Source: Catonia carolina
Taxonomy: Eukaryota; Arthropoda; Insecta; Hemiptera; Achilidae
Assembly: GCA_035578175.1 (NCBI GenBank)
Contig: JAQMRL010000001.1
Span: 375,415,220-375,479,219 of the forward strand
Direction: 5' to 3'
Length of the DNA stretch: 64,000 nucleotides
This document shows positions 1 to 14,001 of the stretch, piece by piece. Numbering within the stretch: position 1 is the stretch's first letter; each line of letters opens with the position of its first letter. The position numbers were made by a program, and so were the translations under genes. The notes below the pieces were generated by a model. The model searched no databases, was not told the origin of the DNA, and worked only from the letters and a program-made list of their open reading frames with translations.

Positions 1-3000
1 AAAGAATATATATTTTTTTAAGAAGATTTATTTTTAAATCTCAAAAATTTCCTTTGAATGGAATAATTATCTAAGATGTTAATTAATTGTGCCTTCTCTT
101 TTAAAATAGTACAATAATTTAAGAAAAATATCTTGGATAAGTAAACAGTTCTCAGCTGAACAAGTGCAACACAAGAAAAAAATGGCTAAGCATTACAAGT
201 CTTATCAGATTTCATTATGCATATTTGTAAATAATCTGTAAATAATACAATTAATTATGCATATATTATAATTAATTAATAATATATAATTAATTATGCC
301 CCCTAACGTTTTTGACGTATCTCACCAAACCATTCCCATTTCTAATGCTTTTGACGAGTTACTGTGCATCATATGTTTTATTTAGACTTATGTAAATCAA
401 ATATTTAAAAGTTGTTTCAAAAGTTCATCACTGGTACGAATGTTATCATTTAACTTTTTTATTTTAATATCAATATTTTCACTTTCTTATTAGGAATAGA
501 TCTTTACGTGGTCGAGAGGTCCAGCCGCATGTTAGTTTACACGACAACTAAGTGTACACGCACTGACTCGAATACTGATAACTTACTCGGCAATGAGAAT
601 TCGTTGATTTTGATAAAGATTCCGTTGAAGATAAAGTTCCCAGTAATGATACATTAGGCATCAATATTTTTTATAACACGGACAAAACAAGTGATTCAAT
701 TAGGGGTTGAGGATAACAATTTGCTGGCTCTTATTTTGCAATTTAAATTTACAGGAATTATATTTAATTAAAGACAACATTGAGCTTAAGGAATTTATGG
801 TTTTATGTGTTATAATGTTAAAAAAATTACAATTTCATAGTTAAAAGAAAAAAATCTGAAAGATAAAAGTGTAAAAAATAAAATGCTTAAGGGATTAAAG
901 AAAAGGAAAATTTCAACGGTAATAAAAAACAAGCATATAAAATTAAAAGGTAGTTCTACGATAAATATATAGATACATAGTGTCTTCTTAAACCACTTGA
1001 TTTAAGTAAATATACAATGTGAAGTACTGGTAACAACTGTTCCAGAACCCTATATAAACGAGTAATACAATTCAACAGTAGAGAAGTAATTTATACATAA
1101 TCCCAAAGCAAAGCTAAAAAGTTAACTAATGATGCATATTTATATTGGAATTACAAATTAATCCAGCTTCGTGCAGATTCTACTTAGGTTTGACAGAAAT
1201 TTAAAACACAGTAATACCAGGTATTAAGGTATCAATTTGCTATTCGTTCCACAAAAATCTGTTCAGATCTCGAGACAAGATTATCAAGTAAAGAGATTGT
1301 TAATAGTTAATGGATTTTATTTTCTAATGATTTTCCATTCAGAAATACAAGAAAATATACCATCAGCATTTCAGTCTACTTCAACATCGTAATTTCTGTA
1401 CAACACAACGATTTTATTGATAAAAAAATTACAATACCATATAATTCAACAAATAATTTCTCTCAAAGAAAGATTCTAAATTTTAATTGTATTTTTTTAC
1501 TTTTGCTTACCATTTTCTTTTTTAATAAAGCTGTAAACACGGCAAGCTTAATACACAGCCAATAAAATAAAAAATAAATAAAAAAAGCAAGCAAAATAAA
1601 ATTTTGCGGTGTTGTTTGTAGTAAATAAAAACAACAGTAGTAGTAGTAGTACTCACCAGTTAGTGCAGCGGATGGAGTAGTTAAGTCACGATTACAGAAT
1701 TTTCATATATTTAGTGTTTGACACTAATAGTGAATAATGAAGAATGCGGGGTTCTGTGCTTTGATGGATTGCCTGGGGACAGACGGGGTTGCAAAGCAAG
1801 AGGTCAGACACCACTACCACTACTACCATGCTAGTTGAGGAGCAACATTTCAAAAAAATTTAAAACTTAAAAAAAAATCAAGCTTTAACACAATCAAACG
1901 TTTTAAAAAACATTCCCGTACACAATTCAAATTGCTTATAACATCTCTGTAAACTTTTGTGAAAATTGTAACACCTACATTTTCTTTATCCGACAGGTAA
2001 ATTTTATTTATGTGACATATTGCAGAAAAAGGGACCTAAAGGCGGTGAGTATGAATTCATGCTACAAGCATTTTTGTCAAGACAAGACAAAAATTATGAT
2101 TTTTAGATTTTTGCTTCTGTTGCTAACTGTAGTCTTTTAGAATGATATAGTAAAGGCATTAGTTAAATATTTTGTCAACAGAATGAGTAATATATCATTT
2201 TCTAAACCTATGTAACCACGAAGAAAAGGAACTAAAGTCACTTATACGAATTATACATTGCCGATTCTAGGTATAATTTCATAGAATACTTCAGAGTTAG
2301 CAAACTGCTTATTAATTTTACTGGTAGATATTTAAATTTTCACTTTTTATTGCTTTTTCTACGATCTTTCAGATTACGTTAGTATACATAATCTATACTT
2401 TACTATATGTAATCTGTGACCACAATCTATGCGTGTTTGTTTGTATGTGATGTTGTGCGTTCCATCATCTGTGTTGTGTGTTTATACTGTAAATTATTAT
2501 TATTATTTTGGAAAATGTCGAAGGAAGAAATTATTTTTAAAATATCAAGTGATTATCTGTCCGTGGCGAACTATCCGCTAAGTTAAAAATGGTATAGGCC
2601 TATTCTGAATCGGAATATATTCAAGAAAACTTTAAGAGTTTTTCTCAAAAACATACATTTTTAAAGATTCAACTTCCACAGCGCATAACTCGTGTTGCGT
2701 TGAACTTAAATAAATGATTTTTATAACAAAATCTTCTGAATTTTGTGCCTTATAATCACTGTGTATTAAAATAAAAATGTATATTTTCCTACTTTAGGTC
2801 ATTTTCCTGCAATAGGTCACATATTCTCTGTTTCCATATAGCGTACGTAACAAACATACAGCTAATTAATTTATTTTAAAAGTTATCTTCTCTAAAACTT
2901 TTACACTTTACAGTTATATCATAAAAAATAAGTATAATCTGAATTTACAGGCATGTTCAAAGAATTAAAGAGCTATTAAAACAGTAGCATGATTCTAGAA

Positions 3001-3333
3001 AAAAGGGTTTAAACTGATAAGAATTTATACCCTGTATGCCAATCATGGATGGACATACTGGAACAAACATGAGAGGAAACATAAATACTTTGATGGAACA
3101 AATAAACATAATTTGGAGAAACTATATGAAAGAAGTATTGGTAAAATTGAACAATATTAATCGTTCGGTTATCCAAATAAGTATAATTAAAATATTAGAT
3201 TTTCTGATACTATTAACCTTACAATTATAATTTCTGGAATGTATGGATATTATAAAAAAAGGAATACACAAAAACGATAGAAAACAGATAGCATAAACCT
3301 CAAAATAAAATAGCAAGAAAACCAAGCAGTGTT
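1..3333. other. AT-rich flank, no gene recognised
   Basis: All six frames are broken by stops. I see no splice-bounded coding segment or RNA gene. There is a short (AGT)n/(GTA)n run near 1634-1650 and a TAC/CAC run near 1812-1829. A small open frame at 3036-3230 has no recognisable similarity. This lies downstream of DOT1L and may include part of an unknown neighbour's non-coding sequence. Confidence 0.6.
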
Positions 3334-3337
3334 TTAA

Positions 3338-4215
3338 CCCTTTTATGGGTAGGGTACCGATATATTGTCAGCATATTGTTGTCAAAATTCACATGATAAC
3401 GATCTGTCAGTACTCTTATTAAAACTAAATATAGTTATCATGTTGCCTGACACACAGGGGACATATATAAAACTTAAAATAAAGCTCAGAAAATAGCCAT
3501 TACAATAATATTGAATAACAAAACAACTGATATTTTTTACTGAATAATATCAAATAAGGCAACAAACTTACTGTGTATACGACAAAACATCGAGTCAATT
3601 TTGATGTTAGTTTTGTCTGAATTAATTTTTAAGTTTAATGCGTGTTTTTATGCTGTTTCTTGTGTACTCCTGTTTTTTAAAAGTTTATATAGTTTTGTTT
3701 TAAAATTATATTTATTTTGCAAGAAGTATGTATATAAACTGTGGATACGCAGTAACTGCCGTCATGGAGAAAGTTTCTCGAACACAAATATTGAATACGA
3801 AGTCATATTTTTCAAAAAATAAGTATTTTTCAAAAAAAAAAATATTTACAAAGAATTAGGGTAAATATTTTGATTTTTTCTTTGTTTTTCAATAAACTAG
3901 ACTTTAATAAACTTTACATTCCTGTGTTGTGTGTATTGAGTTTTTGATTCAGTAAAAAATTTATCATCAATGTAAAATGAAATTTATTGTTCCCACTAAA
4001 ATTTTGACACTTAGTATTTTTTAATTAATTTTGGAGTTCCGTGTACCAAATTTTTAACCATATCACGAGAATCTAAAGGCTCTTTTTTAATAAGTCTGAG
4101 TTTTTTCATTACTAAATCTAAAAAATTGTATATTTGGTGGAAATTAAAAAAAAATGCTCATATTTTAGTTAAAATTGGGCAGTACATTTTCACATACCTA
4201 TCAATAAATTTAAAA
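3338..4215. mobile_element. piggyBac-like MITE, degraded copy
   Basis: It starts directly after a TTAA (3334-3337) with CCCTTTTATGGGTAGGGTA. It shares long blocks with the intact copy at 42604-43272: the ATGATAACGATCTRTCAGTACTC-type block, a segment like TATCACRMGAATYT, the AAGTCTGAKTTTTTTCATTACT-type block, and CATACCTATCARYAAA near the right end. The right TIR is not recognisable, so the end at about 4215 is approximate. There is no transposase ORF. Confidence 0.65.
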
Positions 4216-7200
4216 TAGGATTGAATCTTAACCACTGTAACACAAATAAATATTGAAATTCCAAGAAAATAAAACATTACCATATTAAAAGAATACTAAC
4301 TCATCAAAAAAATTCCAATTTCCAATTTTTCGTAATTACATTTTCTTACCGATATGAACCTAATAAAAAAAGTATTGTTTCGAAACAGCAATTTCAGAAA
4401 TGGCTCATCTCAAATACATATGGTATTTTAAAAAACATTGACAATGACACAACATGCATTTAGCTATTATGTCAGATAGTACTTATAAGTAATGAATAAA
4501 CAGAAACCATGAATCACACTGGTTATTCTTTAGAATAAAAACTGAAGTCTAACTTTTAATAAAAATTTATGTTTGTTATTAAACAGAACTTAATGTCAAA
4601 GTATAATTACTCTATCCAACACAAATATAATAAAATTCAAAAATGTTTGGAAGAAATCAATTCCTCAGAAAATTTTTAAAATATCTAGAGAACTTACACT
4701 GTATTAAAGTGCAATGTGAACATTTCAGCACTATACATTTAGAATTTAATATAATTTATTAAATTACAAAATAACTGCACACAAGTTATTTGTCAAAAAA
4801 TTTCCATTGGTTATGTTATACATGAAATATTCCTTGTGGTTCACTTACAGATTTTTGTTTTTAAACATTTTAAGTGGTTTTAAACATATTGAAACAATGT
4901 AAAAAAAATCCAGATTTCAGGAGGAGATTAAATACGAAAGGAAAAATTAAACAGGATTTGCAACGTGAATATGAAATGAAGATAAGATTTTTTGAAACAA
5001 AGCAAGATTATTTTTACACATTTGAACAAAAGAAGTTTGAGTATTTCTGTTACTTAGTGTGTAAATTATTTATCAATAGTTTCACTTACGGCGGGCTCTT
5101 TATGCCAGCCCAACGCGTTTTGAATGCTTGACATTTTAAGGAGTTTTAAGAACTCAAATATGTTTCCTTTAAAACTGTCTAGTGCTCTATGGACCCTTGG
5201 GTACTTTTATGTGTATAAGTTGACGCAAAGTGAACATAACTTAAATGAAGAGTTAACAACAGTTTTTCATGTCGCAATAAGTTTCTGTGGTGGTTTTTTT
5301 AACAGAATTATGACGACGCAACCATAAGCATGGCAGTTAATGCCCAACTACTTTAAAAAATATTATTTTGTTTGTGTAGAATCTTATTTCAAAAAATTCT
5401 CACCCTAATATTTTAGACTTAATCAGTGAAAAGTCTATTTCTTTAGAACACTGATATTAATATGAGCACTGCCTATAAAATTTGGAATTTAGTATAACTG
5501 TTGGTTATAATCATTAATATTGGGATCTATCAGAAATAATTTTTACCAAAATTATTAATATTTAATACAATTTTTTAATGACATAAAAATTTGAAATGCA
5601 GCTCCTTAACTTAACAAAAAAATAAATAAAAGGCACAAAGAAAATATTAATAAAAAGAAATTTAACTAAATAATACAACATTCATGCACTTTCAGAAAAT
5701 AAACTAACATAAATTTTACATATGAATAAAGAAAAATTTTAAAATCGTACTAATTATTTATATAAATTCAATGGAAAAACTGCACAAATAATAAGCAAAA
5801 TAAAACTGAAAATTATATTTGAATTTAACATTTATTTTCCGTGTTTTTTTTTAAGTTTTTAAAATAACCACAAAAAGTTCTCCATCTTTTTAACATTTAT
5901 TAACTATCAAATCAAATTTTATATATGTTTTTACTCATATAAACTTAATACTACACGTTAAAAACTACTGTATTAAAAAACTGTAAATAGTTAATTCAAA
6001 TAAAAGTAGTAAAAGAAGAATCAACCATAGTTATCTTTATGAACAGACAATATAAAACACGCCACTTCCTTCCTTCTTCAGTTTGTTAACATCTAATTAA
6101 CAAAAATAACTTAAATGAACACAATTTAGTAAAGAAGAACGAATTGTTCTGATAATACAGCTACACTGTTATATGTATAGCTGGTTAGCTTTACTACTAT
6201 TAATAACAGTTATTACTTTTCCCATTTTTTATAGTTTGTTTCATGATTCTATGAATGCATGTACAAATAAATTAAAAATATCAATATTATTCAAAATATT
6301 AAAAACAAATCAAACAAAATAAAAACCTGAACAAATTTGTTTTGTCAAACTACCTTACAGTAAACTTAATCCTACTGATAACTGTAAATTAAAAATTGTG
6401 TATTTTAATAATTTAATGAAATACATATTTTAAATAACCATTATAATGAGAGAATTCGTACAAACAGATGTTTTAACCCGAAATGTGTAACAAACACCAC
6501 ATTAGTTTTTGTTAATAGAAATTATGACAGACTGCAAATAAAATACTGTTATAACATTCACAAATTATGACGACATAAACAATGAAAATTTTAATGGTAC
6601 TGCCATTGATAAACTATTGCAAAGACTAAGTTTTACAAACAATGCAGAGGTTACAGACATAACCAATAAATATTTTACCTGACTACTAAAAAAATGTTAA
6701 TCTGCATATTTAAATAAAATTGAATTATATGAAACACAACTTCAGTACTAGTTTTAAAGCAAATAATTCAGAATAATATAGAAATAAAGCTAATATTTAA
6801 AATTCAATTTTTAATACATAAAACAGAAAATTGGAATTCAGTTTTAACCTTGACCATACAAAGACAAATTCTGAAAGAAAAATCATGATGACTATAGGGT
6901 TAATCAATAAATTAAAAAAAAAATAAACCACTGATATCAGATTTTCATCGGGTTCACCTTATATCTTTCAATTTTTGATTATTTTTATTTCATGCATCTA
7001 TAAGTTAATGAATTTACTAAAGCCCAAATTTATTTTTTATTAATGCCATTAAAATAAACACAATGTTTCAAAAGAAAATATTAAAAAAAAATTCCTAGAG
7101 CACGATAATAGTAATAATGCTTTGAAGTATTACTGTAAATTCCTCAACACAAATCACATGTTATTTTTGGATTGCATAACTCCTTTAAGGTTACACATAC

Positions 7201-7360
7201 AAGCAATACAATTAATTATTTAAAACTAGAATAACAACAAATGAATGTTTTTGTAAATTTGGTACAATACAATTTTACTTGTATTCAATTAAAGCATGTG
7301 AATTTGATTGTTTTAATATTATGAATGATTAATATGATATATTTTGCAAAGATTAATTAT
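4216..7360. other. AT-rich sequence, nothing recognised
   Basis: Very AT-rich with homopolymer A/T runs. Short open frames at 4874-5131 and 5124-5327 show no recognisable domain or splice context. No repeat matching the families elsewhere in the window was noticed. Confidence 0.55.
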
Positions 7361-7690
7361 TAAAAAAAGCTGGTAGGGAGGAAAAAATAAAATGAAAAAT
7401 GAAGTAATTGGGGAAGAATTGGGGATGGAGAGCCTGATAAGGAGAATTTGACAGATAAAGCTACAATGGTTTGGTCATCAGTTGGATGGAGGAGGGTGGA
7501 TAGCCAAAAAGAATGCTATACTTGGAGATGAAAGGAAAAACCAACATAAGATGAACCAAGAGCGACATGGATGGATTCAGTTACGGAATAATTGGGAAAA
7601 ATATGTGATGCCAAGGGAGCAATAAACGAGAAATGGTTCTGAAATAGAGGAAGGAGTTATGTAGAGTCCAACCCAAAGAAACTTTGAAGA
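7361..7690 (+). mobile_element. LINE 3'-end remnant
   Basis: A purine-rich stretch with frame breaks translates to pieces resembling the C-terminal tail of a non-LTR retrotransposon polymerase: LQWFGHQLD (compare the RWFGHV-type motif), then a W-M-D-S-V piece and a final stretch resembling the usual R-W-R end. It has stops in every frame and is a pseudogene. Confidence 0.5.
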
Positions 7691-8002
7691 GAATAATGAT
7701 ATTGTACATAAAAACCATTACAGTGAAATTCAGTAATAACAAAAATCTGGTAATAACGTACAAAAATAGAAAATTTGGTTGGTTTTATTTATTATTAACA
7801 CAAAGTAAAGTCTATAACGAAAATGGAATCCAGTTGTAACTAACGAATCACTTTCCTTGAAATAATAATAGACAAATATATTCTCTGGGAAATGAGAAAC
7901 AGTTTTGTGACACGTATATTAATACTGAGAAAAATATTACTGTTCAGGTATTTCTACCGTAAGACAGACTAACGTTGGGAAGTTATTAGTATTATCCTGA
8001 AA

Positions 8003-8090
8003 AGACCTACCGGGAATCGAACTCACGACCTTTTTTTACTCCTAGAACAGTTAGCGGCTAAACCTTGCTATCTGTTCAGATGCGGAGGTG
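8003..8090 (-). repeat. tRNA-like SINE head (remnant)
   Basis: On the minus strand, a tRNA-like arrangement ends in GAGTTCGATTCCCGG (8009-8023), a good pol III B box, with an A-box-like stretch upstream. It does not fold into a proper tRNA and has a run of A's where the variable region would be. It is more likely a SINE fragment than a tRNA gene. Confidence 0.45.
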
Positions 8091-9970
8091 GTGTAAAAGG
8101 TTTTTTACTTGAATTAAGTATTTAGACTAATATTCGTTATTCTGGTAATTGGCTGGGTACATAAGATAATATAGTACCACATAGATATTGCAGAATATAG
8201 GCTCATTTGGTTATAACAAAATTTTACTGTATTACAAATAATTGTTGACATCAAATCAAGTAGTCAACAATCACTAAAAACTACTTTCTTGTTTTAAATT
8301 AGACTTGTTTTGAACATTAATACAGATGATAAAGGATGATTGTTAAAGAAAGGTATTGAAAAAACATCAGACAACCAAAAATTGAATCTGGAACCTCTGA
8401 CTACATTTTACAAAAATACAATTTACAGTTCCATAATTTACCAAATTGCTAAAAGAAAGAAAAGTCATCATCCATGTTCAGAGAAAAATTACATGGAAAA
8501 CAAACAACTATTAATTAAAAATTACTTATCTTAAAAAATTTGACAAATCTCTCCATGTGATATTAAATTACAAAACAAACTTTGATTTAAGTACAATTAA
8601 CTTTTTAGAAATTATTACAAAATTATTCCCGTTGTAAAAATACTATGATATTAAATACGAATCCTATCATATTAAAACAGAAACAGAAGTATTTAAAAAA
8701 TAATATCTAACACCAACATGCATACAAAATTGTGCCCTTTGCTACGTGATATTAAAATAAATAATAAAAGAGAAACAGAAACTATAATACTTTACACATT
8801 TGATGTCCACCTTATAATGAAACTGACAGTGCATAATTTTCAACATAAAACTTTTTATTAATTTAACACGGCATTACAGTAATGTAACTACAGAAAAAAT
8901 ACTGTTAATTAAAATTATACAAACTGGCTTCCTAACAAATTTGACTTATAGCGAAATTAACATTGGATAATGTACTGTCAACATTAATCTTATTACAAGG
9001 GTGTAATCATACTTTATTACTCCAGTCGTTTGGAAACAGTTTAAAAATGAGTCTACAAAAGATATTAATAATTTCATTATTAATAATAAAGACAAAATGT
9101 TATTCAATTTCGATTAGTGCAGTACTTACATAAGAAAACTTTTTGTTTCCATTGCTATCTGAAATTTAGCCGTACATCTATCGTTCACAGTTGATATTTT
9201 ACTTTTGATATTACCATACGAGAGGCTATGAGTTTGAATTTAAATTTTTTGGTTAATAATTTTATTAAAAATATTAATAAATCATTTGTTAACTTAATTA
9301 AATTTTTAAGAAAACATTTACTATTTAAGTTATATTCTATTAAATTAAAAATTACAATTTTAATTTCAAATGTTCTCAGTTATTTAATTAAATTATCAAT
9401 TAACGAAAAATTAAACAAAAATAAAATAAAAAAATTTTAATTTGTAGAACTTGAACCCACAGGCTCCCGTATGGTAATATCAAAAATCAATAAACCGACC
9501 TCTTTACAAACACAGCTATTGATCAGACTACAAGCGAAATTTTTTATTATGTAATTACTGCGCTATATAGAAATTGAAAAACATTTTTGTATATTTATTA
9601 ATAATTAAATTATTAGCGATTAAAATCTTTTGGAGACTCATTTTTATTCTGTTTCCAAACAAAAGGAGTAATAAAAGTAACATTACACCCTTATAATAAA
9701 ATTAATGTTGACACTGTCTAATGTTTACTTCCCTACACATCAAATTTGTTTGGAAGCACAGTATACAGAATATCCATGTACAAAAAAAAGTGTACAAGAT
9801 AGCATGCAACAACTGATGTGACACTAATTAAACATATAATGTGGCAGAAATTTAATGAATAAATTATAAATGTATGAAAAACCATGGAGAAAAGTCTTAT
9901 GAAAACTGAATAAAATTCATGTTTTTTTTCAATTTGTGAAAAATGTTTTACTATTACAGCAATATATTAA

Positions 9971-10929
9971 CCCTTATCAGCTGGATGGCCAATATATTGT
10001 TGTTAGATGACAAGTGTGTAAGTGTGTAATAGTGAAGGTCAATGTATGCGCGCAGCAGTGAACATTATAGTTAAATAGTAACTGAATGTATGAGGAAAAA
10101 AGTAAGATATTTAGAAACACTACACAGTTAGTGGACATTTTTCTATTCATATGTGAATATTGTGGTACCACTGAATGGTGAGGCTTTTGAAGAAAACCAT
10201 GCAAGGACGGTAGCTCATCTAAAAATAAGGTTATAACTGCATTTGAAAGCTTGAATGGTAGCGGAGGTATTTTGTTCAAGAATATTCCTTTTATCAACAC
10301 CGGTTGAGTTGAAAATTACCTGGAAAGGGTATAAACCATTGGAGATTCATAGAATAGGCAATTTTTAGACACTTGTTCCCATTCTAATTACAATGTTCTA
10401 CGTTTCTTTTATTTATTTATTTTATATACATGTGTTCACAAAATTCCGTGTTTTCATATAATAACATATGTCATTATAAATAACTGTAGGAATGGGTCAA
10501 TGATGTCAGCTCAAAGAGAGCAGTTTTCCCCTTTCCTTTTACCAAAGACGATCAATATTCACATGACTCTCACTTACGCTTGTATAGCCGTTTAGTGTGG
10601 TATCTGACTTCCTTATTTTAGCGAGTATGATATATCAATTTTTTCGTTCAATATTTTTCTATAATACCCGACTAAAAATAAGTAAAAATAAAAATAATTT
10701 ATAGCCAAATTTTAACAAAAACAGATTTTTTGTAAATTCGCTGTAACTAGCATAACAAAAAGCGGAGTTTCATGTTTTTTTTTTAACAACTCTCAAAGTT
10801 TTCTTAACTTCTCATAAAAATTTTTAATTTTTTGGAAAATGATTGATAAGAAATGCCAAGTCTATCGGCGCGATCTCATGATTAATAGTAGAAGACATAT
10901 TATTCTAAAACCTATTCGTCGCACAAGGG
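9971..10929. mobile_element. piggyBac-like non-autonomous element flanked by TTAA
   Basis: TTAA at 9967-9970 and 10930-10933. The left end is CCCTTATCAGCTGGATGG. The right end, read inward, is CCCTTGTGCGACGAATAGG. TTAA target duplication with CCCTT termini is the piggyBac signature. The inner TIR bases differ, so the two ends are diverged. There is no long transposase ORF. The 107-codon minus-strand frame at 9977-10300 has no recognisable domain. Confidence 0.6.
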
Positions 10930-10933
10930 TTAA

Positions 10934-13682
10934 TACGGTTATGGAAATTAATTAAATCTGTATAACAAAATGTTACTGTATTGAAAAGGAAAATATGTGA
11001 CTACAGTGTATAAGAATTCATCACAAAATTTGAATTTCATTAAATTTTAAGAAAAGAAAGTTCTGGAAAATACAAGAGTGCAACAAACTCTACTGTAACT
11101 TGTTTAAAATACTTTCTATAGGCAGTGTATATTAACCCTATTTTATTCTAATAATTATTTCCGTTCTAGTAATTCTTGTATTAATGGATTCTGCATGCAT
11201 GATGAATGGCATTACTTTGCTAATAGGGTAAGATGAATAACAGATAATAAAATCATCAATCATGTTTATATTATGCTATCATTTGTACTATAAAGAAAAC
11301 GATACTAATTTTTACACAAAATAACACTGATTTATCATTCCTTACAGCAACCAACTCGAAATAAAGAATTTTCACCATTATTCCATTTGAAATTTATTAT
11401 TTTAAAAGGGTAAACAAAGTTACCAAAATCTTAAAAACAAACAGAAGAATGAAAGAACCCAGTTAAAAAGATTAATTACAAAGAACTTCAGGTTCTCAAT
11501 AAATGTTTTTAACATCCATCCACCAATAAAAAATCACAACGGAAATTTAGAAATAATTTTCTTATATGTTAACATGACTTTATTTTTTTTCTTTAACTTT
11601 CTAGAGTGCCAGGATCCCATGTAATCGAATGTGAGGGTCTTCTGAAAAGTGACAGATCCAATCACATCGGATGTTGGTAAACTGTTGCATAAATGGCTAT
11701 TACTTCCATATACACAAGTAGATTGCAATAATTTTGGCTTTATAAATAGTGTAAATTATGAAATTTCATTATATGTCAATACATTTCACTGTTATTTAGT
11801 TACGTCTATTTTACAAAGAGTTTAGTTTGTGTACTCTTTTGTAAACACACAAGTCAAATGGCGGGCTTCATTTCACATGGGTGTAGTGGCAATTTTATTG
11901 TTAGATGATTGTATTTGTGATAAATGTAGCAAAGGATTACACATAGATTGTGTACCAAAGCACAAATCCCCTAAAATAGAATAAATAACACTGTTTTACG
12001 ATTGGACATGCAGACCCTCATTTTCGATGTTGTTTTTCTTAAGTGTGTTAGTTGTTATTTTTGTTGTGTATAATTATAGAAATTTTAAATAGTGTTGTTA
12101 TACATCAATCTAATCAGAACAAAATTGTTTATAAAATGAAATAACTCACAATAATAAAACATTTTTTAGTTGAAAACACAATAGATAACAAATATTACAT
12201 GAAGATAGAAATTCGGTAAGTGAAAGATATTTTAGTAGATAAAAATAAATTATCAAAAAATAAATTTGTAAAAACAGTCCTATTAATAGAATAATATTTT
12301 TCTCCAAATTCTTGTAAAAGAATTAAGCTAATAACATTATTAGTTCTGGGGTGAAATGCCTTTTTAAAGGGATAGTGTCATTAAAAAAACAGCTTTTGAC
12401 CGGAGAAATTTTTCACCAGGTCTCTATTACAAGCCGTGGCACACTCAAAATGTATAAAAAATAATAATTTATTATGTGGAATTATCACAGGGCTTTCACC
12501 TTCCCTAAAGATGATGCATCTAGGGCGAGATAGAAGCTGCTTCTACTTTTATGGCAGTTTTTTTTCTACGTCCAGTTCAATTTGTATGGTTCAACTCATT
12601 GTGTGAGCAGTCAGTAATGTTTTTGTAATACTACAGAGTGCCACGTTCACAATTTTTTAAATGTTATGTATGTTTAAAGTAACTTTTTTAACTGAAAAAT
12701 TCTAAGAAAAACTTAGCATAAGTATTATTATACTTTGTTTCAATATTGTTCAGTAGTAAAAGGGGTTAATTTAAACAAGGCCGGTGGTAAATAAATTACA
12801 AATAGATTAAAAACAGCTTATCTGTTATGATATTCAAAAAAATTTACTAACATTGATTTAATAGGTTAAATGATGAAAATAATAATAATGATTTTACCGC
12901 TCATCTTTAGAGAATAAAATGAATATTGTTAACAGATCTGATCTTGATTTAAATATATGAAATACACATTGACATAAGAGTTCCAACTAATTTCACACAT
13001 GCGAACCGAACGTTACTTGCTCTCATGTGTACTGCACAAAATAATTTACCCACATACAATAAAATATTCTAAATTCAAGTCATGTTACCATGTATCAGAA
13101 AATATCCCTTAAGCCATTGAAAAAATCATTAACATAGAAAATGAATTTAGAGACCCAAACAAAAATACATTTAAAGCTGTTAAAAACCACTCCAATTCAA
13201 ACTGTGAGAAGATGTTTTGCGTTATATTAAAATGTCCAAATCTAAACACATAAATTTTGTTACGACAAAACAAAAATTATTTGTACATAAAAGTAAAATT
13301 ATATTTTACAACTAATTTAAAAAGTTGTACATAAAATTAGTAAATGTTATTACAGTATTTTTATAATTTTTGTAATAGTTTTTTTTAAAAAAAGTGTTTT
13401 TTACACTTTAGACAATTACAATTTAACAAACAAAAAGTAGAGGAGAAAAAACAATGCCACAACTATATGTTCTAATAAATAAAAAAAAATGGAAAAAGTA
13501 AAAAGATATTAAAAATAAAACAGTAAATAGAAGAAATAACACTTAAAACACCTCATTAGATATAATAGTTAAAATAAAAAAAATAATATAAAATGTCTAA
13601 TAACATATTCAAGTGTAGAAAATACCTGAATGGTATTGAAGCCACCAATAAATTATTATGAAAATATCTTTAAAATATTTAT
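10934..13682. other. AT-rich 3' flank of DOT1L, likely includes its 3' UTR
   Basis: No gene is recognised. A short PHD-finger-like translation on the plus strand at 11881-12020 is discussed as a finding. GGCTTTCACC...GATGCATCTAGGGCGAG near 12493-12535 is less AT-rich than its surroundings and might be repeat-derived. Many AATAAA-like sites exist on the minus strand, so the DOT1L polyadenylation site cannot be chosen. Confidence 0.5.
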
Positions 13683-14001
13683 TTATCGTACAAAAAATTT
13701 ACGGAAATTTATTTTTGGAAACTGACCATCATCAGCATGTGTTGGTATAATATCAGGTGACAATGTAGAATCAAGATGTGGTTTCTTCTCAGGAGAATGG
13801 TGAGATAGAATTGGCGATGATCTCTTCAGCGTTCCAGGTTCCGTTTTGATTTCTACAGTCGATTCACTTTCAGGTTGGCCAGAGAACATCATGCATGAAC
13901 CTTTCGTTGTTAGTTCATCCTCTTGTTTAATTGAATCACTAGTTATAATTCTGTCCTGTGTGTGGCCATTTAATATCCTTGCATGTAATGTAGCAGCTAA
14001 C
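13683..14001 (-). CDS. DOT1L: DOT1L last coding exon and stop (residues 1091-1196)
   Basis: 319 nt. It completes the split Gly codon (GG|G) and reads LAATLHARILNGHTQDRIIT, then SIKQEDELTTKG, IKTEPGTLKRSSPILSHHSP and finally INFRKFFVR with stop TAA at 13683-13685. IKQEDE (at 13926-13943) and IKTEPG (at 13830-13847) have the psi-K-x-E form of SUMOylation sites, which is an inference. Minus-strand AATAAA-like sequence overlaps and follows the stop, so the 3' end could be close, but it cannot be fixed by eye. Confidence 0.9.

Noticed and set aside
541..700. Acidic translation (VDFDKDSVEDKVPSND) reminiscent of the start of piggyBac-type transposases
   Set aside because: Short, no TIRs, no continuation of homology. 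Composition alone does not support it.
9228..9440. 70-codon Asn/Lys/Leu-rich plus-strand frame
   Set aside because: It is simple AT-rich sequence without stops by chance, has no domain and starts in no recognisable context. Its flanks (TTGATATTACCATACG and the reverse at 9466-9486) hint only at a possible short inverted repeat.
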